A stretch of DNA of 64,000 nucleotides from Cyrtodaria siliqua (Eukaryota; Mollusca; Bivalvia; Adapedonta; Hiatellidae), in the NCBI GenBank assembly GCA_037043455.1, contig JAWPHD010010330.1:30781-94780 (forward strand), in the 5' to 3' direction. The position numbers and the translations under genes are program-made. The notes under the pieces are model-generated. The model saw only the letters and a program-made list of their open reading frames with translations, did not search any database and had not been told where the DNA came from. Positions 1 to 12,455 of this stretch are shown here, piece after piece; position 1 is the stretch's first letter; every line of letters begins with the position of its first letter.

Positions 1-362
1 ATTAATATTCATAGCATTTTTATATCCATCAGGGCTACCGTTACCATAAACTTAAAAAAACTGCGAACAATACACATATTAATGTTTTATGTTGATTACC
101 TGTTTAATTTAAAGCTTACTGAGGCATGTGAAATAAAATGGCCGGTCAGCAAAAATTATCATTGATATAAGTTTGTAATTATAAGGATTGTTTTTGATTT
201 TATTGTGCTACGCAGTTTTATACAATTTGTGACTCGTCATGGACGTGTAATACTTCGATAACATCGCAAAAGGAAAAACAATCCTTAATAAATGCTGTCT
301 AGTTTGTAAGTGAATATAGCATTAATTATTTGCGGGATTTCTTTATTTGCACTCTATCGTTT
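1..362. other. AT-rich stretch without recognised features
   Basis: I see no coding pattern, inverted repeat or match to the repeat families found elsewhere in the window. Confidence 0.5.
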
Positions 363-645
363 TTTTGGGATGACACTAGGGTAAGAGTTAGATGTTGTGG
401 ACCCTAGAACCTGGTGTATATACCCAGCGCATTTTGTTTGACAACTGACCGTTCCAAGCCGGAAACTATATTGTCAACCGTTTTATGTTTGTGGTGACGT
501 CATATACCTTGCCTTTATTCATGCTTATAATTGTTGCTTGTTTCTATGCATGTTTTTGATTGACTGTGGTCCTTGGATGCTACATTTCCTGTTCGATTTT
601 TCTATTTATTTTTATATTGACTATACATCAACAATAACTATGTCA
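363..645 (+). mobile_element. PLE family-2 3' UTR fragment
   Basis: This matches the reverse complement of 11604-11870. It keeps the order of landmarks of the family-2 tail: GGGATGACA, CCCTAGAACC, TGACCGTTCCAAG and a terminal TGTTCGATTTTT. No reverse-transcriptase sequence remains, as expected of a strongly 5'-truncated retroelement copy. It is diverged and therefore probably old. Confidence 0.75.
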
Positions 646-1245
646 AGCCTTCGGGTATCACTGAGCAGTCATCTCCTTTGCAAGTTACGGTAGAATATTC
701 TTGTGCTTAAAACATCGTTTTCTTGTTGTTGTTTTTTTCTTAAAACGTGCCATTTTTTTTTTTGTGTTCATGCCTGAATGTTTGTAAGCTCTGATCTGAG
801 AATCTAATAAAATAGGTAATGATCCCTTAAAAAACGTAAGTGAGCTGGACAAACTCAGCAGGGTCTCTACCAACTATGGATACAATTCTGAATATGTCGA
901 GCAACATACTTTAAGTTTCATAAACACAAACCATTTAAGAACGTTCAGGAAGTTATACATTGGTCCAGAGATGTACTGAGGTATATGCAGCAAAGTTTAA
1001 AAAAAATTGTTTAGTGAGAGGGCATGTGCATGCACGAGGGCATGTCTGAATAAAAATATGTCGGAATAATGGTAAAGCAGATAACTCGCGAAATTGTTCC
1101 TATAGTAACTGTTATATAGTTATTATATATAGATATACTACGTGTATAACAATATTAATTTGCCCAAATACAACTTTTAAATGACTTGTATTTGTAAATT
1201 TATATCAGAAATGTATTTTCAGCAATATTTGTTTGTTTTATTTCA
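646..1245. other. Unassigned AT-rich sequence
   Basis: I see nothing supportable here. The 62-codon open frame on the minus strand at 685-873 is Lys/Phe-rich low complexity and not convincing coding sequence. Confidence 0.45.
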
Positions 1246-1473
1246 TTCCAACATGTTTGCTTACCGCCACATGCATGCCATCTTCGGGATGGTTAAAATT
1301 ATGTACTATTGATTTCATGAATATTGAGTTCTGCTCAACCCGGGGCTAGGGGACGTGAAAGGTAGCAAGCATATTTCATTACCGTTCATAAACAGTCACT
1401 ATCAAACCGAGACTGCAATATTTCGTATTTATCGTGTTCGGCCGTTTCCAAAGGTCCACTATCATACTCTTTT
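1246..1473 (-). repeat. Dispersed repeat family 4, copy 1
   Basis: This shares a long colinear block with 17778-18075, 50243-50420 and the split copy at 58388-60690. Landmarks are CATCTTCGGGATGG, GAGTTCTGCTCAACCCGGGG, CATTACCGTTCAT and a short hairpin whose 3' stem reads GAGACTG. It has no coding potential. The order and the hairpin suggest a non-autonomous element. Confidence 0.75.
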
Positions 1474-3205
1474 ATCTGCTGATTTATAACATGAAAAACT
1501 ATAATGCGATGATTTACGTTGTCGGATTAGATCCCATTTTTCACTGCAAACATACAATTGATATGGGATCCTATATAGACACCCGTCTTTAATAATCTTG
1601 AAGGTTTTCTATTATGTATACAGTACGTATTATCTCGGTACATTTTCTCCTGATTGAACATTAATGAATTAAATATATTTACTTGTCATACCTGAATGCC
1701 GCTAATCATCGCATCCATCACTGCGACATCAACATGACAGTTGTGAAGATTAACATCCCTCCCTAATGATATTCATATATGTCCTGGTTATGAGTATAGA
1801 GACTAAAAGGTTTAACCATTGGCCCTGTGGGGTCACTGATATATATGGACAGTGTCAGTGTAGTATGAATGAGATCCAGAACTAATTATATAGAAACAGA
1901 ACACGTGTACAGAATATATATTTTGACTTTTATCGCCTTCTTCAGGGGAAAACAAGATTTAAACAAAAACAACATTAACCAATTAGCACTAAAAAACGAG
2001 CGCCTTAGGCACCCATGCCAGTACTTGCATAACACTTTATATGAAATAATTGGTACTACAATGTGCCTTTGTTGAAGGATGCTGTTAAAAAATTACGAAA
2101 CTAAGGTATTGTTACCATACAAAATACTTTGACTTTAAGTATAAATGCATTAATTTAACTGTAAAGCGGTAACAATGTACATGTATATGTATGAAACATA
2201 CGTTGCTATATGTTTATTGTTTGTTCATATAACACCTATAATTCTGAAGACGTGTAACATACTAGTGAACAGATTTGTCTGGGCGTACACTAGCTGCGGC
2301 TAGTGATTCAGACTGCTATTGAAATAAACGGCTTCTGATTCAATGATTATGTATAACTACACTGACATTTTAAAATATGTATCTTGAAGAAACGGAAAAT
2401 TAAAGGAGAGAAATATGTTATAAAATACAAGTTCTTCTATACGTCTATTGTATTGTACAGGTTAATGCAAAAGAATATCTGGTCAAACTAAATACATGCA
2501 GGTCATACTACACCAATTCCTTTTCCATAGACGTACATTATAGCTCTAAGCTCTGTACTGAGTTCCCTAATATAAGAAGCGATAGTTTTGCTTACTTGTT
2601 TTGAAAGACCTGTCTTAGTTTTATTAAAAAAAACATACACAAACAATACATTGAGTATGTTTTGAAAAAGCTGTTTGGGTCGGATGGTTCTGACCCACCT
2701 ACATGCATATAGAAACATAAGGAAAATGTAAAATATACTTCTTTTTTTGATTATGCAACAATTTATGAATACATTGCACAAATTTATGATTTAACCTTTA
2801 TATATTCAAAAGTTGAATTTTAATTTTTTAGCAAGATGTTTTGGTTTGTTTACCTTGAAAACCAATCAAAATTAAGAGATTCTGTGTAATAGCTCCGAAT
2901 TTGCCCTGGAACTTTTTCCCCGCCCACTGATTGGTTGGTAATTGATGTAGTCCGATCTAAATGCACAAACCAATAACTGTCTCCACATCCCACGGGAAGT
3001 ATATATCAAGTCTTTGAGCTGGCTACAGACCCCGTCACCCACACCCTGGGGAATTTTATAGGGTATGATTTTCTGAAAGTTCATACAAAAAGTTCAAAAT
3101 GAGACTTGTGTGCCATCTGAGCGTTGGGGCATTTATGTGTACCGCACGTGGCAATTACGTTACCATAACAATTCCAAAACACCTTTAATAAATTTTAATA
3201 TGAGT
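1474..3205. other. Unassigned AT-rich interval
   Basis: Open frames at 1869-2075 (+), 2503-2781 (-) and 2872-3084 (-) resemble nothing I recognise and have the amino-acid composition of chance AT-rich frames. No repeat match was seen. Confidence 0.45.
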
Positions 3206-5425
3206 AAAAATGAGATACAGGGTCCTATAGAAGCCACAGCGTCCGAGCGCAGAGGCATCGTAGGTCCGCTCTGTACTGCAAACAAGGACTTGAAAATAAA
3301 ATGAAAGACACAAAAAAACAACAGAAAGGGTGGTGAAGACAGTGTTACCGACTTGGAACGGTCAGTAGGCAATAAGGCACACTGGTTAGCTTGAATCGAT
3401 TTTATATGCGCACAATCCTCGCAATTATCCTGTCTTCAGCGCCCAAATAGACAAGACAGTGTAAACAAAACTACATCCCATCAAAAGGAATTCTCTAACA
3501 ATGAAGTCCACATCCTGAGAAACTAACTAAAGAAACACATACAAAATAATAAAACATCCCAGGATGTATCCATAATCGTACTGAACAACCATAGTAGTTG
3601 CAGCTAAAGAGAAAACCAATCTAGGGTACGACCAGAAAACCCGAGGGACGAAAGCTCATGCACCCACCTCCCTTAGTTGGGGTTTCAGTAGGTACAATCA
3701 TAGAGTCCCAAGAGGTAATCCAAAGGGTTATATCCTTTTCTGACGAACTTCCTGATTAAATTTGTAAAGAGGTCAGGAAACCCGTCAGACCCCTTTAATT
3801 TTCGAAATGTATAGACCTTCATCTCCTTAAAATGAGGGTTGTGATATGCCTAGTCGCAGAAGTGTCTTAAGGTTGGTGTTGTACTTTTCCAGCAGGCCCT
3901 CGTTGCGGCGGTAGAATTTAGAGAAAGATCTACGTAGTTTGTGATAACGAAAACCCTGCTGAAGAAGTTTACTTGTAATAACTTGATTTCGATCTATGAA
4001 GTCTATAACATCATTACACGCTCTAGCAAATCGAATGAGCTGGGAGATATACACCCCGTATGAGGTAGCTCGAGGAACATCTCCATCCAGGTGTGGATAG
4101 TTAACTATTGAAATCATCTCTCTTATCATAGATTTTAGTATGAATATCGAGAAATGCTGCTACTGTATCCGAACTGTTGGCTTTATTTAACGTGTGCTCT
4201 GGTGGATAAATGTTAGTAACCATATGAGCAATGAACGGATTATCAATATTGAGTATGTCATAAAGATACCGAGAAGTATTTTTAAAGGCATCAATAATTG
4301 CACCCTGGCTAGCAGGTGACAAACACAACATAAAATCTCATTCATAGCAGTACAAACACAAATCTGCAACAAGTGGCGCACAGGAATACCAACAACCTGG
4401 CGGGAAATAGTTTCACCGTGTCTTATAAAGATGTTATCCAGAAGAAAAGATAAGGCTCTGCAAACATCAGTACAAGTCAACAAATTATACTTATCAATGG
4501 GGGTGTTAGTAAAGAAAGCCCTGACATTATTACAAGCTAGAAAAGTTGTACCTTCTCTAGCAAATGTCTTCTGAATAAGCTGAAGCAATTTTTCTTTGAT
4601 AAGATTATGTGGTAGTGTAGTATACAGTGTAGAAAAGTCGTAGGTGCTTAGAGAAGAGGCATGAAAATGCTTACACCGTAGTTTGTCAAGAACTTTGATA
4701 GACCAAAACACATTGATTCCTGAGTTCTCGAAGGCCTTTCCGCAATGTTTTATAATATGTTCTTTAATCGCGGAAAGACAGGAAGTCAATAGTTTTGGTA
4801 TATTGGTCGTGGTACATGAACTAGAATTAGCGATAAAACGCGCTTTGTAAGATATTTTGTGAAGTTTGAGTATCCAGTACATTGTAGGGAGCGTCGTCTG
4901 CTTACTAATTACAGAAACCTTCCTTTATAGTCTCCATAAAGGTCACATGCTGGGAAACAATGTCCGTCTCCAGCAGAGGTGTAGTCAGATAAGCAGAAGT
5001 GCTCGCTAGCTCAGCATTCAAAGTATTGATATAATGGAGTCGTCAGACAATAATTATATTGTTGGAAGCTTTGTCTGCCGGAACTAGAGCAAATTTAGTA
5101 TGTAAATTCTGAATACCCTTCTTAAGATGCCGTACATTGTAAGTAGAAGGCCGTGGAAGCAGGGATGGATTTGATTCGTAAAAAAAAATACGTAATTCAA
5201 CAATTTCTGAAATAGTTTTCATCCAAGCAGTAAGTGCATGTTTATCTGCTTTTTCTCGCTTAAACCACTTTGTACAGAAATCCGTTAAAAAACCCGCAAT
5301 TTCATTGCGACAGGCATTACAATCAATATCAGAAGGAAGGCGATACTTATTGTTGGCAATTAAATGCCGAATCCTCTTATCCTCAATTACATCAAGATTT
5401 CCAGTAAGAATGTGACCGGCAGGTT
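3206..5425 (-). pseudogene. Penelope-like retroelement reverse transcriptase, family 1, copy A
   Basis: This is the longest PLE relic in the window. Read on the minus strand: 5425-4900 encodes the N-terminal part with FALVPADKASNN. The stretch 4882-4400 encodes YWILKLHK (the PKLHK-like block) and TYDFSTLYTTLPH (reverse-transcriptase motif A). A frameshift lies just after VVGIP in motif B near 4390. The next frame (4331-4101) carries motif C as RYLYDIL where the related copy near 30380 has YLDD, so the first catalytic Asp is Tyr. The stretch 4129-3827 encodes the conserved region after the reverse transcriptase (PHLDGDVPRATSYGVYIS, LIRFARA, FRYHKLRRSFSKFYRR). From about 3760 to 3206 follows the 3' UTR ending CTCATTTTT, after a roughly 90-bp loss relative to the copy at 35.2 kb. 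It is a PLE by its reverse-transcriptase motifs; the subfamily (Naiad-like or other) is not settled. It is dead by frameshifts and the motif C change. Confidence 0.85.
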
Positions 5426-6700
5426 ATTAAACATGTGCATGCATATGAACATGATGAACAATAAATACTACCTATATTTATGTTATTTTGAATTATTTAA
5501 TTTAGGCAGCCATTTCAACATAATGGAACTATGAAAATATACTGTAGTTTAAGTTACGCCCTGTCCGTTACAAAAAAATCATAAATATAGTTAATAACAA
5601 CTAGACCGTAAGTTACCAAAAGAGGCCATTACCACTCTGGGGGCATTTTGAAAGATATATTTTCCTGAAAGGGTAATATGCATTTGCTACAAATGAAGTA
5701 CGTTTGCCAAATAGGAGTGGGGACATAAGGGTGTGATATTCATTTGAAATACGTTAACGTTATCATGTTTTGAAAATGTAATACTCAAAACCAAAACGAT
5801 CTGTACATTTGATATTATTTATCAAACATGTGAAAGACCAAAATCTAAAGTAGAAAACAAATTTCCAAAAGACAATGTCGTTTACGTTACGTGACATTAA
5901 CACGAAATTTACGTTACCATTTAAAGTTATTTGTCATACATATTAAATGTTTCCAGATCTTTACTGAAACAGTGATTATTTTAATAATAAAATGTTATCA
6001 TTAAATGAATATAAAAGAATGAATAAATAAATAAAATGTGTGTGTATAATTAGATGATACGATATATAAAAAAAACACGAAAATTACGTTACTATTTAAA
6101 GTTACATGTAATATTGGAAGTTTCCAGAAATAAAGATACTAGTATTGTATTTTAATTATGATTTTTTTACAACATGTAATATAATTCATTAATATAAGTA
6201 AATAAATAAATAAATTTGATTTTTAAAAATAAAATAAATATAAAATAAATATATATTTTAAAATGGCTCATAAATAAGAAAAATAGTAATTGCACAATTA
6301 ACTTCTGGGAGCTTATCCGTTATTGACAATAATTGTTTACTAGTTATGGCATATTTACTTTGTTACAATGTATCCTACTTTTGAGACAAACCTCAAAGAA
6401 TAATAATATGTTGTCACCCGTCCCATGTAAGTTAGTATTGTCTTATTCTGATTACTAGTATTTGGACAACACAATACTAATAATACTAACTCTAATCAAA
6501 GGCAGACACAATGGAAAATGACCATGACATGCATTACATTTATGTCCAATGTTCTTTGAGTATGTCCATTGGAACTACACCTGACACATTCCAGTATATT
6601 TACTGACACCCTGAGTCTTGACACAACCCATCCTCGGGTCAAATGAACTTCTCCAAAACAGTGTCCCTATTCCACAAGTCACATAACTATTCATAAACTA
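5426..6700. other. Unassigned, very AT-rich interval
   Basis: The middle (5990-6260) is almost pure A/T with AAAT-type runs (AATAAATAAATAA). I see no coding sequence and no repeat-family match. Confidence 0.45.
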
Positions 6701-6779
6701 TCAATCAACATGCAAATTGTCAGGGTAACATCATTGGATTCAGTAGAAAGTATGCAGAATACCAGTAATACCACTGGTG

Positions 6780-7335
6780 CATTACACGTCAATGTAGAGC
6801 AAAACTGCTAGAGGCCACTCTCCAGATGGCACATATGGCATCAGAAGTTATTTCTTCGCGCAATGAACTGCATCCATCCAAAACAAAACAACAATGAGAA
6901 AGACTTGAGAAGAGCCACAGAATCTATCATTGGTTTCACAAACCCAATATTGAGTTGATATCAATTGCAATTCAGTTAAAGCTGACAAAGCCAAATTGCT
7001 CCACTGCTTAGAAGTATCAGTTGAGCCAGCTACACGCCGACCTACTGACGACACTGTGTATGTGTGTGACAGTAACGCAACACCTCACAATCAGCCCTCA
7101 GTTCCTGGTATGTTTGACGATTTGGCAGAGATAGTGTTTGACATACTTACCAAAGCACCTTGATTCGACTTTGTAACAGACACTTGCGTCCCTAGATCTG
7201 TCAGGCAGTTTGTGTGCAAAAATGTGTGTGCAAAAGGTGAGTTGAAACCCCAACTTTCTTGTTGTCAGGGCCGAAAACGAATAGTTATTGTGATTTGAAG
7301 AGTTACATGAGTAATCGCGACAATTAGGGCATGGG
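6780..7335 (+). pseudogene. Degraded coding relic, probably a repetitive invertebrate protein family
   Basis: This stretch is less AT-rich than its surroundings. Broken plus-strand frames read, in order: DLRRATESIIGFTNPI; then KADKAKLLHCLEVSVEPA; then FDDLAEIVFDILTKAP, a stop, FDFVTDT and SVRQF; and finally LLSGPKTNSYCDLKSYMSN. The order and flavour resemble, from memory, a large uncharacterised protein family repeated in cnidarian and mollusc genomes, with a block like ATDVLKSFVNPF followed by a block like R(I/V)D(F/V)V.D.Y..SIK. I cannot name a function. Stops and frameshifts are frequent, so it is not functional. It could be a coincidental resemblance. Confidence 0.35.
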
Positions 7336-7399
7336 CTACTCAACTTTTCGATACCAACTGAGTTGGCAAATTTTAAATGGTACCAACTTTTAGATATAT

Positions 7400-8330
7400 C
7401 TTGGTAAACAAGAAATATCCAGGATATTTTTTCTGAAACGGTAGTTTAACACATTATTTTTGGCCAAAAACATGCAAATTTGAAAAAAATCGCTAAAAGA
7501 TGGAATATTCTTTTAAAGATTATTATCATTGCAATATTAGGAAACTGAAGCTTTTGAAAGTTGTCTGTTATAAGTATATGTTTTTGAGGAAAATAGGCAA
7601 AAACAGCATACAATTCGCTGATTTTTGGAATCATTATTTAAAAACATATTGACACTTACAATTTAACAAAATAGAAGTTTTTAAAGTGTTTTCATTCATC
7701 TAAACATGTCCTTAGATATAGGTAAAGTTCTTAAGGATCAACTATTTGGAAGAACTGGGATATTTGGGCCAAAAGTTTGAACAAAATCACTAAAAACGAG
7801 ATTACATTTAAAAATATAATTCTCATTACAATATCCTTAAATTTACCTGTTCATGAATTTTTTTTATTTGGAATGATCAAAATATATAAATCTTGAAATG
7901 GTGGGGGAAAATCAATACAAAATGAATTAACGTCGCTGATTTTTGGAATAGTTATGAAATTCTAAATTATGATAAAAATATTGCATAACAGAAGTCGTTA
8001 TAATAGTATTTCGTTAAATGTAAAGGTTTCATGAGCTACAGAAGATACATTCCTTAAGGATCAGAGATTTGAAAATGCCATTTCTTTTGGCCCAGAATAT
8101 CGAAGTTTAAACTAAAACCGACGAAAACAGGACTATTTAAAACACAATTTTATTGCAATATAAGGGAGTTGAATAAATTGTCCTTTAGAGATTATTTTAT
8201 AATAATGTATATGGGAACAATGTTTGGAATAAACAAGTTTATACATTTTAACATTTTTGGAGAAAATCTACAAAAGTAAAGCATAAAATAAAAGATTTTT
8301 GGATATTTATTTATAACAAAACAAAGTATT
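7400..8330. repeat. Old tandem repeat, three units of about 313 bp
   Basis: Three diverged units start near 7458, 7769 and 8083. Each opens with TTTTGGCC/TTGGGCC followed by an AAAATCRCTAAAA-like block. A CATTGCAATAT/CATTACAATAT block follows, then TCGCTGATTTTTGGAAT (7617 and about 7933), then a CTTAAGGATCA block. The spacing of 311-315 bp is constant. No open frame is shared by the units. Confidence 0.7.
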
Positions 8331-9150
8331 TTTCAAAATGGTAAATAAATATGTAACTTTAAAACTGCAAATAACATTTACGAAAATTCGAATATTTATT
8401 AAAAATAATTTCTTTTGAAATGAATGAGAGTTGAAGGTATTGAACCTTTTCTTATTATGTTCGCGTATGGAAAACAAATGGGCGAACACAAAAAATATCT
8501 TTAAACAAAGAATTGCATGAATATCATGTATTTGTAGTCAATAAATTAAAGATATGTTTTACACGCTAAACTCATAAATTGCATACGTACATTACAGTGT
8601 AGTATTTCGTTATTAAACTATTGCAAAAAGATATATGCCAATTAACAGAACCGAGAGAATTGATATTTCGGTTTTGGGTTCAGAAAAATGCAATTCAGAA
8701 GTAAATGTAGTTTGAAAGAAAACTCAGCCTGGAAAATAATGTACGTCTCAAAGCTATTGTAAGAGAAAATCATGATATTAACATCTTTTACAGAATACTA
8801 CGTTTCTATCTACCGAATGTTGACTCATGTTAACAGTATGCATCTGGTATAAATGCTACAACTAACTCCCCTGCATTCACATCATGTTACAATACAGGGA
8901 AGTCTATCCTTTCTGCAAGTACGGTGTAAAGTAAGTTTCGAAATATACTTTGAAAACATTCTGAAATTATTCTGGGTCATCTGTTATAATAGGCTTTATA
9001 ACAAAGTATAAGGTGTACCATCCATATTCTAAAGGTATGTAAGACTTTCCAAAGTCCTTGTTTGCACGTGGTGGTATGCACGCAAATGTTGTACTGCTGC
9101 TGCTGCATATGTATGGGGAATACTGATCATCAAGATCTGACCAGTTGAAT
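8331..9150. other. Unassigned interval
   Basis: Only a short CTG trinucleotide run near 9096 stands out. I see no coding region or repeat match. Confidence 0.45.
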
Positions 9151-9291
9151 CCACAACGCTATAGGATGGACATACAACAAGCCGTTGTAATGAGACACTG
9201 GATTATTGTTTAATGATATCCAGTTAATAATTATTCCAGGGTCTCATTACATTACAAGGGCTTGTTGTATGCCCATCCTACTGCGTTGTGG
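9151..9291. mobile_element. Foldback MITE
   Basis: This is an inverted repeat. The left arm begins CCACAACGCTATAGGATGG and the right arm ends CCATCCTACTGCGTTGTGG. Arms of about 55 bp (CATACAACAAGCC, TTGTAATGAGAC) surround a short AT-rich loop. It has no coding capacity, and the long arms with a small spacer fit a foldback element. Confidence 0.8.
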
Positions 9292-10105
9292 ATATGATTG
9301 GAAAATCTCACCATCAGTTTTTATTATAGACTGTGTGTTCATTTAGACAACCTGATGTTTAAAATAATATTTAACTACCGCCTTTCAAAACATGTCTTTC
9401 GGGATGCTCTGTCCTATTGCCTTGGCGGTATCTAGATTATACGTTTCTTTCAGCTGTCATATACTCAAACTACTTTGTAAATCAGTTGTTTTCGTTTAAG
9501 AACGTGTTCCTACTTCAAGAACTAAAGCAATGACTTCTTTGCTAGTCTTTCAAACCTCTTTGCAACATTGCCTTTGAATCAACCCTGTGTTACCTTGCAT
9601 CGCGTGTAACACCCGTTAGCTGCTGTATATTAAAGGACTATTGATCTGCCATCTTTATATAAAACAACCTCCAAAATGAATGGGGTTTGTCCAGGTAAAA
9701 TGTTCATACAAATGCATACTTTAGGCATGAGCAATGTCAACCATAAAGTACATGACAATAAATCAATATTATTTACGTGAACATAATATCTGAAAGAATA
9801 ATGATTTGGCTGAAATTGTGCCCTTATATCCGAAAGGTGAGATGCGATGTTATTCAAAGTTTTGTGTGTTTGTTTTAATGTCAAATAAATTGTTCCATTT
9901 ATCCAGCGAGAGCAGACGAGACACCATTTCAAAATAAAATAAGCCATGTTATCACCACATCATCACAATTTCAAAATGCACCATTGTGAAAAGGCATATA
10001 TATTCTTTCAGTGGCATGTTCGAAATAATCCCAATGTAATAGTATGGTGACATTGATGGACTTTCTCTGTAAAGGTTTTATAACCGGTAACTATATTTGT
10101 GAATG
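9292..10105. other. Unassigned interval
   Basis: The 105-codon minus-strand frame at 9630-9947 shows no recognisable motif and is probably chance. Confidence 0.4.
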
Positions 10106-10590
10106 TATTAAACAGAACTGAGTGAATATTTTTCACAGAAGTGTAAAATATCATATTTGGGAGAAGTGCATAGTTTCGGGAAATAAACTTGATGGTTTAT
10201 GTACGTAGGCCTAAAGCTATACTCCATTGTTGATGCCAAATGGTTGAAGAGTATCGAGTCGTCGAATTCAGTAGGTTTCCATTTTTTTACTTTCAATGTC
10301 TGGCCATTGGATGTTATTGGCAATACAGTGTAAAGTTGAATCTTCAAAGGACAGACCTTCAGAGAAATTATGTTCTACCATTGGTGATCGAGCAAATCGT
10401 CGTGTGTTTACATCTGGCCGATAGAGGTTCGCGAGTCCATTTAAAGGCAAACAGTTTCGCCGACAAACTGCTTTTTGCATTTGTTGCATGTTAAGACGTA
10501 TACAACATTGTTTTGTGTCGCCATCAAATGCCACATTAACTGCAAAACAAGGAATGTTGTAAGGTTACAATGTATTGACCATATCATCCA
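10106..10590 (-). pseudogene. GIY-YIG endonuclease relic of a Penelope-like element
   Basis: On the minus strand, near 10540-10440, the frame reads NVVYVLTCNKCKKQFVGET. This has the hallmarks of the PLE-type GIY-YIG core (VxY...xVG) with a CxxC pair. A one-base frame change leads to NLYRPDVNTRRFA and then VEHNFSEGLSFEDSTLHCIA. After a stop follows IRRLDTLQPFGIN, the usual C-terminal block of such nucleases. GIY-YIG domains nick target DNA during PLE integration. No reverse-transcriptase frame is visible upstream, so the domain is orphaned. It probably comes from a third PLE family unlike families 1 and 2 here. A GIY-YIG of other origin is possible but less likely given the IRRLDTLQPFGIN ending. 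Confidence 0.65.
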
Positions 10591-10849
10591 ATGGGAATCC
10601 AAGTAAGGAATGTTTGAACCAATCATCAAAAAGTCATATTATTAGGGATGGTATGGGTTTTATATTTTGCATAGGTTGACCCAGTGCAGCGAACATTTAT
10701 CTAAAATATCTGTTTTCTGTTTCACCATAGAGGTCTTGTTGTTTCTCTCAAAGTTATTAAACTAACAAAAACGGTTAATTTAGTACTAACGGATGTTTTA
10801 AAGTCTATCCCATTCAGTAGGCATGTAAAAGCGCATGGTAAATGTATGT

Positions 10850-11060
10850 AAGCATGTTTAAAAGTCGAACAGGAAATTTAGCGTTCACGAAGTCAACCAA
10901 AAACATACACACAAACAAAACACAACCAATACAAAGAAAAAATAGAAACAAAGCATGCGTCACCACGAATATGAAAGGGTTAACAAAAGGGTAGTACATT
11001 GGAACAGTCAGTGGCAAAAAAGGTCGCTCCTACTTACTACACACTGTTAGCTCCCTTCAA
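10850..11060 (-). mobile_element. PLE family-2 3' UTR fragment
   Basis: It matches 11604-11830 in the same orientation: GTCGAACAGGAAA, CGAAGTCAACCA, an AAACA-rich stretch, GGGTTAACAA and a diverged GGAACAGTCAGTGGC. It contains no coding part. Confidence 0.65.
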
Positions 11061-11483
11061 ACTAATGGAAGGATAAGTATTGCGCCATAAAAAATAGTAG
11101 TGTGTTCTTCGGGATTTAATACGTTTAATAATTGCTCACAGATATGTTCTATTTTGTTGCAGGGGAGATGAATATAGTTTGATATTCAATTTGGATGATC
11201 AGCTATTAGATGCCACCAAAATATGCCTTAGATATAATCCTCAAAACATTTAAGGACCATACAAAAGAACAGTAAGAACTACTTAATATTTAATATTCTG
11301 GATTTCATATTCATATACAAAGTTGATACATGCATAAAACATGACCCAAATCTAAACATGGTTCTTAAATTATTTTTGAGGAGTATATATGTATAGGTAG
11401 ATGCATACGTCGAGAAGGAAATGCAGTATTCGCAGAATAGTCATCCAAAACAACTCATTTACAACAATTACCAATTACACGAC

Positions 11484-11600
11484 ACCACACACATAAAAGT
11501 GTTGACACTGGTGGTACGGTCAGTATAAAAAAGGCCGCTGCGGGTTGTAATTAGTTTCTAGGGTGTACCAAACCAAACTATTACTCTAATGTTACAGTAA
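11484..11600 (-). mobile_element. PLE family-2 3' UTR fragment
   Basis: A short copy of the UTR block (GTTGACACTGGTGG, GGTCAGT, TTCTAGGGTGTACCAAACC) abuts the next, longer copy. Both point the same way. Confidence 0.65.
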
Positions 11601-11603
11601 GAC

Positions 11604-12334
11604 TTCAAAAGAAATATAAAAAGATCGGACAGGGAAAGTAGCATTCAAGGAGGACAGTCAACCACAAAACACAGAAACAAACACGCAAACAGACAAACAA
11701 GAAGGCAAAAGCAATAATAAATGCAAACGACATCACACACACAAAAAGGGTTGACAATAGGGCTACCGCCTTGGAACGGTCAGTGGCAAAGTAGGCCACT
11801 GGGGGTTTAAACCGGTTCTAGGGTGCACCAAACCTCACACTTACCCTACTGTCATCCCATTAAAACAGGACAGTGTAAATAAAGAAATCCCCGCCATGAT
11901 CTAATCTCTAACCAACAAGGCAGCATCAATAGGCAATATAAGTAAAACACAAATATGCTCGTGTAAATATAATACAAAAAAACAATAGCCTAGAAAGCCA
12001 CAATGAAGGTACTCTATGACTTTGCAGAAGCCAGAGCAGTAAGAGAATAAACCATTAGGGCACGACAAGAAAGATCATGGACAAACATCAAACGCCACCG
12101 TCCCAATGGGCTTTAGGTAGGCGTCATCAAAGGGTCCACAGCCTGTCCGGTCATCGTACAATTAAAGAGGAAAGCATAGTGGCGAACTGTAAAAGGGTCC
12201 ACCACCAAGCATGCAGTACGTTGCAAAATGATAGGGTCATAACCTCTTTTGATAAACTTTTTAACAAGTTTAACAAAGATAGTATGAAAGTGATCATGAC
12301 CTAGAATCTTACGAACAAAACATGCTGCAATCAC
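11604..12334 (-). pseudogene. PLE family 2: C-terminal end plus complete 3' UTR
   Basis: Read on the minus strand, 12334-12113 encodes ILGHDHFHTIFVK, FIKRGYDPIILQRTACLVV and HYAFLFNCTMTG. This is the conserved C-terminus after the reverse transcriptase, also seen in copies at 3.8, 30.0, 35.2, 48.8 and 56.3 kb. The 3' UTR then runs to 11604 and ends with a TGTCCGATC-like terminus near AT-rich DNA. The UTR contains TGACCGTTCCAAGGCGGTA. The copy starts inside the C-terminal coding sequence, typical of 5' truncation during target-primed reverse transcription. It is not functional. Confidence 0.8.
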
Positions 12335-12455
12335 TGACCAGAGTCAGCTAAAAACACACATTGAAAACAAATAGCAATAACAAGGAAACATGGAAGCAAA
12401 TAAGACGACTCAACAAATATATATCAGTTAAAAGAGTAAACCCTATGTAAATATA

